Positions 61,785-64,000 of a stretch of 64,000 nt of DNA are shown here, piece after piece. Origin of the DNA: Pedobacter ginsengisoli (GTDB taxonomy: Bacteria; Bacteroidota; Bacteroidia; Sphingobacteriales; Sphingobacteriaceae); the NCBI RefSeq assembly GCF_030244015.1, contig NZ_JASSYX010000003.1, positions 620,001 through 684,000 of the forward strand, written 5' to 3'. Under the pieces are notes generated by a model. It had not been told where the DNA came from. It was given only the letters and a program-made list of their open reading frames with translations, and searched no databases. Each line of letters opens with the position of its first letter. Positions within the stretch are counted from its first letter, which is position 1. The position numbers and the translations under genes were made by a program.

Positions 61785-61816
61785 TTTTGGAGTTTTAAAT
61801 TAGAGGTGTATATTTG
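61785..61816 (+). promoter_or_regulatory. Promoter of the tRNA-Val array
   Basis: TTTTGG at 61785-61790 is followed after 18 nt by TATATTTG at 61809-61816, matching the Bacteroidota promoter (TTTG and TAnnTTTG). It lies 56 nt before the first tRNA-like unit. Confidence 0.65.
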
Positions 61817-61872
61817 CACTCCCTAACGATCAGGGTATAGCTGGCTCAGCTGAATAAAAGAGCAGAACCTTA

Positions 61873-61957
61873 GGGAGATTAGCTCAGCTGGTTCAGAGCA
61901 TCCCGATTTTACATCGGGAGGGTGACTGGATCAACTAAGTAAACCTTCAACCCAAAT
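61873..61957 (+). pseudogene. 85-nt tRNA-Val-like unit A
   Basis: The first 28 nt are identical to the 5' end of tRNA-Val (acceptor 5' strand, D-arm). A different anticodon arm follows, TCCCGA/TCGGGA with a 7-nt loop TTTTACA, then GGGTGACTGG, after which the T-arm is broken (ATCAAC for TTCGAAC) and no 3' acceptor strand pairs with GGGAGAT. It directly abuts tRNA-Val 1 and cannot fold as a normal tRNA. Confidence 0.8.
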
Positions 61958-62032
61958 GGGAGATTAGCTCAGCTGGTTCAGAGCACCTGCCTTACAAGCA
62001 GGGGGTCACTGGTTCGAACCCAGTATCTCCCA
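61958..62032 (+). tRNA. tRNA-Val(TAC) copy 1
   Basis: The 75-nt sequence folds as a full cloverleaf: GGGAGAT pairs with ATCTCCC, D-stem GCTC/GAGC, anticodon stem CCTGC/GCAGG with loop CTTACAA (anticodon TAC), variable loop GGGTC, T-stem ACTGG/CCAGT with loop TTCGAAC, discriminator A. CCA is not encoded. It reads GUA and other GUN codons by wobble. Confidence 0.95.
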
Positions 62033-62081
62033 CACAAAAACAGTTTATTCTGCTGTTTCAAAATAAAAGAATAGAACCGAA

Positions 62082-62166
62082 GGGAGATTAGCTCAGCTGG
62101 TTCAGAGCATCCCGATTTTACATCGGGAGGGTCACTGGATCAACTAAGTAAACCTTCAACCCAAAT
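62082..62166 (+). pseudogene. 85-nt tRNA-Val-like unit B
   Basis: This copy is identical to unit A except for one base (GGGTCACTGG instead of GGGTGACTGG). The region before it (AAATAAAAGAATAGAACC) resembles that before unit A (GAATAAAAGAGCAGAACC), so a block of spacer, unit and tRNA has been duplicated. Confidence 0.8.
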
Positions 62167-62251
62167 GGGAGATTAGCTCAGCTGGTTCAGGCATCCCGAT
62201 TTTACATCGGGAGGGTCACTGGATCAACTAAGTAAGCCTTCAACCCAAAAG
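62167..62251 (+). pseudogene. 85-nt tRNA-Val-like unit C
   Basis: This copy directly follows unit B. It lacks one A in the D-arm (TTCAGGCAT), has GCC for ACC in the tail, and ends AAAAG before tRNA-Val 2. The D-stem GCTC/GAGC is thereby weakened, so it is even less likely to be a working tRNA. Confidence 0.8.
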
Positions 62252-62326
62252 GGGAGATTAGCTCAGCTGGTTCAGAGCACCTGCCTTACAAGCAGGGGGT
62301 CACTGGTTCGAACCCAGTATCTCCCA
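62252..62326 (+). tRNA. tRNA-Val(TAC) copy 2
   Basis: The sequence is identical to copy 1 over its 75 nt, with anticodon TAC and discriminator A, and no encoded CCA. It ends 4 nt before the terminator at 62331. Confidence 0.95.
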
Positions 62327-62330
62327 CAAA

Positions 62331-62357
62331 AGACCACCTCAACAGGTGGTCTTTTTT
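62331..62357 (+). terminator. Terminator of the tRNA array
   Basis: AGACCACCT and AGGTGGTCT form a perfect 9-bp stem with loop CAAC, followed by a run of six T. Confidence 0.9.
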
Positions 62358-62450
62358 CATTATGTACCATTCATATCATTTATCCTGCTTATTTTAGCCT
62401 TAAAGTGTCAAACACTTAATTAATAAATATAGCCAACCTAAATTACACCA

Positions 62451-63014
62451 ATGTCAAGCCCTGCTCAACCCATTCCTTACAAGCCCGTGAGCTTTTCCAA
62501 AACTGTCCTTACAGAATTGATGATTCCCTCCTATTCAAATTTCGGAGGCAAGATCCATGGCGGTATTTTACTTTCACTGATGGACAAGGTGGCCTACGTT
62601 TGTGCATCCAAACATGCCGGAAATTATTGTGTAACCGCCTCTATTGACACCGTTAACTTTCTGGAACCCATTGAAGTGGGGGAACTTGTATCATTAATGG
62701 CTTCTGTGAACTACGTAGGAAAAACCTCTGTAGTAGTGGGGATAAGAGTAGTTTCTGAAAATGTGAAAACAAACAAAGTAAAACATACCAATACCAGCTA
62801 TTTTACCATGGTAGCTAAGGATGAAAACAATCAGCCGACCGAGGTGCCAGGACTTGTGCTGGCAAACAGCGATGACATCAGGAGGTTTATCCGGGCCAAA
62901 AGCCGGAAAGAGATCAAGCAAAATTACCGCAAAGAACTCGAAGAGATCAGCATACCTGCAAATGATGAACAGTGCAAAACACTGCTGGCCGGAGAACGCT
63001 GTATCCTTCTTTAA
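62451..63014 (+). CDS. Acyl-CoA thioesterase, hotdog fold
   Basis: This 187-residue protein is a YciA/ACOT-type thioesterase that hydrolyses acyl-CoA to the free acid. Characteristic segments are KIHGGILLSLMDKVAYVCA (hot-dog helix with the catalytic Asp), TASIDTVNFLEPIEVGELV, and the later SYFTMVA. A C-terminal charged tail of about 50 residues follows the fold. It sits 436 bp after tRNA-Val 1 and close before fabV, another fatty-acid gene; a link to lipid metabolism is plausible. Confidence 0.9.
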   Translation: MSSPAQPIPYKPVSFSKTVLTELMIPSYSNFGGKIHGGILLSLMDKVAYVCASKHAGNYCVTASIDTVNFLEPIEVGELVSLMASVNYVGKTSVVVGIRVVSENVKTNKVKHTNTSYFTMVAKDENNQPTEVPGLVLANSDDIRRFIRAKSRKEIKQNYRKELEEISIPANDEQCKTLLAGERCILL

Positions 63015-63063
63015 CAAGCAGAGGTCTGCCTGAATTCAATTCACAGGTTCCCGATAAAAGTTC

Positions 63064-63071
63064 TAGCTTTG
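63064..63071 (+). promoter_or_regulatory. Candidate -7 box of fabV
   Basis: TAGCTTTG matches TAnnTTTG and lies 38 nt before the fabV ATG. The -33 element is not clear. Confidence 0.4.
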
Positions 63072-63109
63072 TCGAAATTTAGTTAAACATTTCAATTATA
63101 TCACCAGTT

Positions 63110-64000
63110 ATGATCATCAGCCCAAGAACACGCGGATTTATTTGCCTTACATCACATCCTGAGGGATGCAAACAAAATGTATTAAAACAGATCAATTATG
63201 TGAAATCTAAAGGCCCGGTAAATGGCCCCAAAAAAGTCCTGGTTATCGGCGCTTCAACCGGCTTTGGGCTGGCTTCAAGAATTACCAGTGCTTTCGGCGT
63301 GGGTGCTTCTACCATTGGTGTATATTTTGAAAAACCAGGCAGCCCTGGCAAGACTGCTTCGGCCGGATGGTACAATACCGCAGCTTTTGAGGAGTTTGCA
63401 AACGAAGCTGGCCTGTATGCGAAAAGCATAAACGGAGACGCATTTTCCGATGAAATCAAACAGCAGACCATTGAGCTGATCAAGGCTGATCTTGGGCAGG
63501 TAGACCTGATCATCTACAGTCTGGCCTCACCCAAAAGAGTTCATCCGGTGACAGGCGAAACACATAACTCTGTACTTAAGCCTATAGAGGGGGATTTTAG
63601 TGATAAAACAGTCGATTTTCATACCGGTATCGTCTCGACCGTTTCCATTACCCCTGCAAACGAAGAAGAAATTAAGAATACTGTTGCCGTAATGGGTGGC
63701 GAGGACTGGGAAATGTGGATAGATGCACTGAAGAAAGAGAACCTTCTTGCCCCTGGAGCGACCACAGTAGCCTATTCTTATATCGGTCCGGAAGTAACAG
63801 AGCCGGTATACCGCAAAGGCACTATCGGCCGGGCCAAAGACCATCTGGAAGCTACAGCATTTACCATTACGGATAAACTAGAAGACCTTGGCGGAAAAGC
63901 ATATGTATCCGTTAATAAAGCCCTGGTTACACAAGCCAGTTCGGCTATCCCCGTAATCCCGTTATACATCTCTTTACTGTATAAGGTGATGAAAGCAAAG
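63110..64000 (+). CDS. fabV: FabV-type enoyl-ACP/trans-2-enoyl-CoA reductase (partial, runs off the window)
   Basis: The first 297 codons are in view; the family is about 395-400 residues. It begins [19 protein letters not shown], the FabV signature, and has the Rossmann motif [22 protein letters not shown], and the active-site Tyr-x8-Lys in [11 protein letters not shown]. FabV reduces the double bond in the last step of fatty-acid elongation and is naturally insensitive to triclosan, which usually targets FabI. ATG at 63110 is the natural start. The C-terminus lies outside the window. Confidence 0.96.
   Translation, partial: MIISPRTRGFICLTSHPEGCKQNVLKQINYVKSKGPVNGPKKVLVIGASTGFGLASRITSAFGVGASTIGVYFEKPGSPGKTASAGWYNTAAFEEFANEAGLYAKSINGDAFSDEIKQQTIELIKADLGQVDLIIYSLASPKRVHPVTGETHNSVLKPIEGDFSDKTVDFHTGIVSTVSITPANEEEIKNTVAVMGGEDWEMWIDALKKENLLAPGATTVAYSYIGPEVTEPVYRKGTIGRAKDHLEATAFTITDKLEDLGGKAYVSVNKALVTQASSAIPVIPLYISLLYKVMKAK

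Noticed and set aside
61873..62251. The 85-nt units as functional UAA-reading tRNAs
   Set aside because: The middle of the anticodon loop is TTA, but the T-arm is broken and there is no 3' acceptor strand, so aminoacylation is not plausible.
1..64000. CRISPR arrays, prophage, insertion sequences, toxin-antitoxin or defence islands
   Set aside because: No regularly spaced direct repeats, transposase, integrase, phage structural gene or known defence domain was seen. The only repeats are those listed.

Overview
The window looks like chromosomal DNA from a Bacteroidota bacterium of the Sphingobacteriaceae, most like Pedobacter or a close relative. Lineage markers are a one-piece hybrid two-component regulator, TonB-dependent receptors with carboxypeptidase-regulatory-like N-termini, a GIN-domain protein, a PspC/PadR pair, an OstA-like protein, BshA (bacillithiol synthesis), FabV, tRNA genes without an encoded CCA end, and repeated -7 promoter boxes of the Bacteroidota type TAnnTTTG. 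Genus-level assignment is inference. No phage, insertion sequence, CRISPR array or conjugative module is visible.

Layout. 1-6.7 kb: probable C-terminus of an unseen gene, then on the minus strand a carboxypeptidase-regulatory-like protein, a hybrid sensor/regulator and a GH26 mannanase (small carbohydrate-response cluster without SusC/SusD in view). 6.8-13 kb: lipA, an ECF sigma/anti-sigma pair, a dehydratase-only NAD(P)HX repair gene and uvrA. 13-16 kb: PaaE-like reductase and a LytS/LytTR two-component pair. 16-23.6 kb: DUF6223-type membrane protein behind a 22-bp-arm hairpin, lytic transglycosylase, RsuA/RluB-type pseudouridine synthase with a DFKPR-repeat tail, lactonase, bshA and tilS. 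23.6-30.3 kb: envelope-biogenesis block (OstA-like protein, a SurA-like protein without PPIase domain, SurA, MoxR ATPase), with rdgB opposite. 30-38 kb, minus strand: a GDPD-family protein that has lost catalytic residues, an NTF2-like protein, cysS, and a mutL-rhomboid-rhomboid-EEP run. 38-42.9 kb: amidohydrolase lipoprotein, a serine hydrolase keeping only a GH3 C-terminal remnant, a 114-nt intergenic hairpin, and a 2OG-Fe(II) oxygenase. 43-48.4 kb: msrA, PRISE-like reductase divergent from an AraC regulator, GIN protein, outer-membrane barrel, nitroreductase. 48.7-54.9 kb: MG2/plug-like surface protein, PspC/PadR pair, a small membrane protein and a DAC-like (DACNV-type) nucleotide-sensor protein. 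55-61.8 kb: TonB receptor divergent from a DtxR/MntR-type regulator around a perfect palindrome, then DUF2130, rlmF, dgkA and recO. 61.8-62.4 kb: tRNA-Val array interspersed with three 85-nt tRNA-like units. 62.4-64 kb: thioesterase and the start of fabV.

Main points for follow-up: the tRNA-Val/pseudo-tRNA array; the DAC-like protein; the GDPD pseudoenzyme; the 114-nt intergenic hairpin; the DtxR-type palindrome; and a recurring arrangement in which the -7 box sits only 4-6 nt before the start codon, predicting leaderless or nearly leaderless mRNAs for lipA, the ostA-like gene, cysS, the dtxR-like gene, msrA, the amidohydrolase and the mannanase. All functional statements are read from sequence by family knowledge; no search was run.
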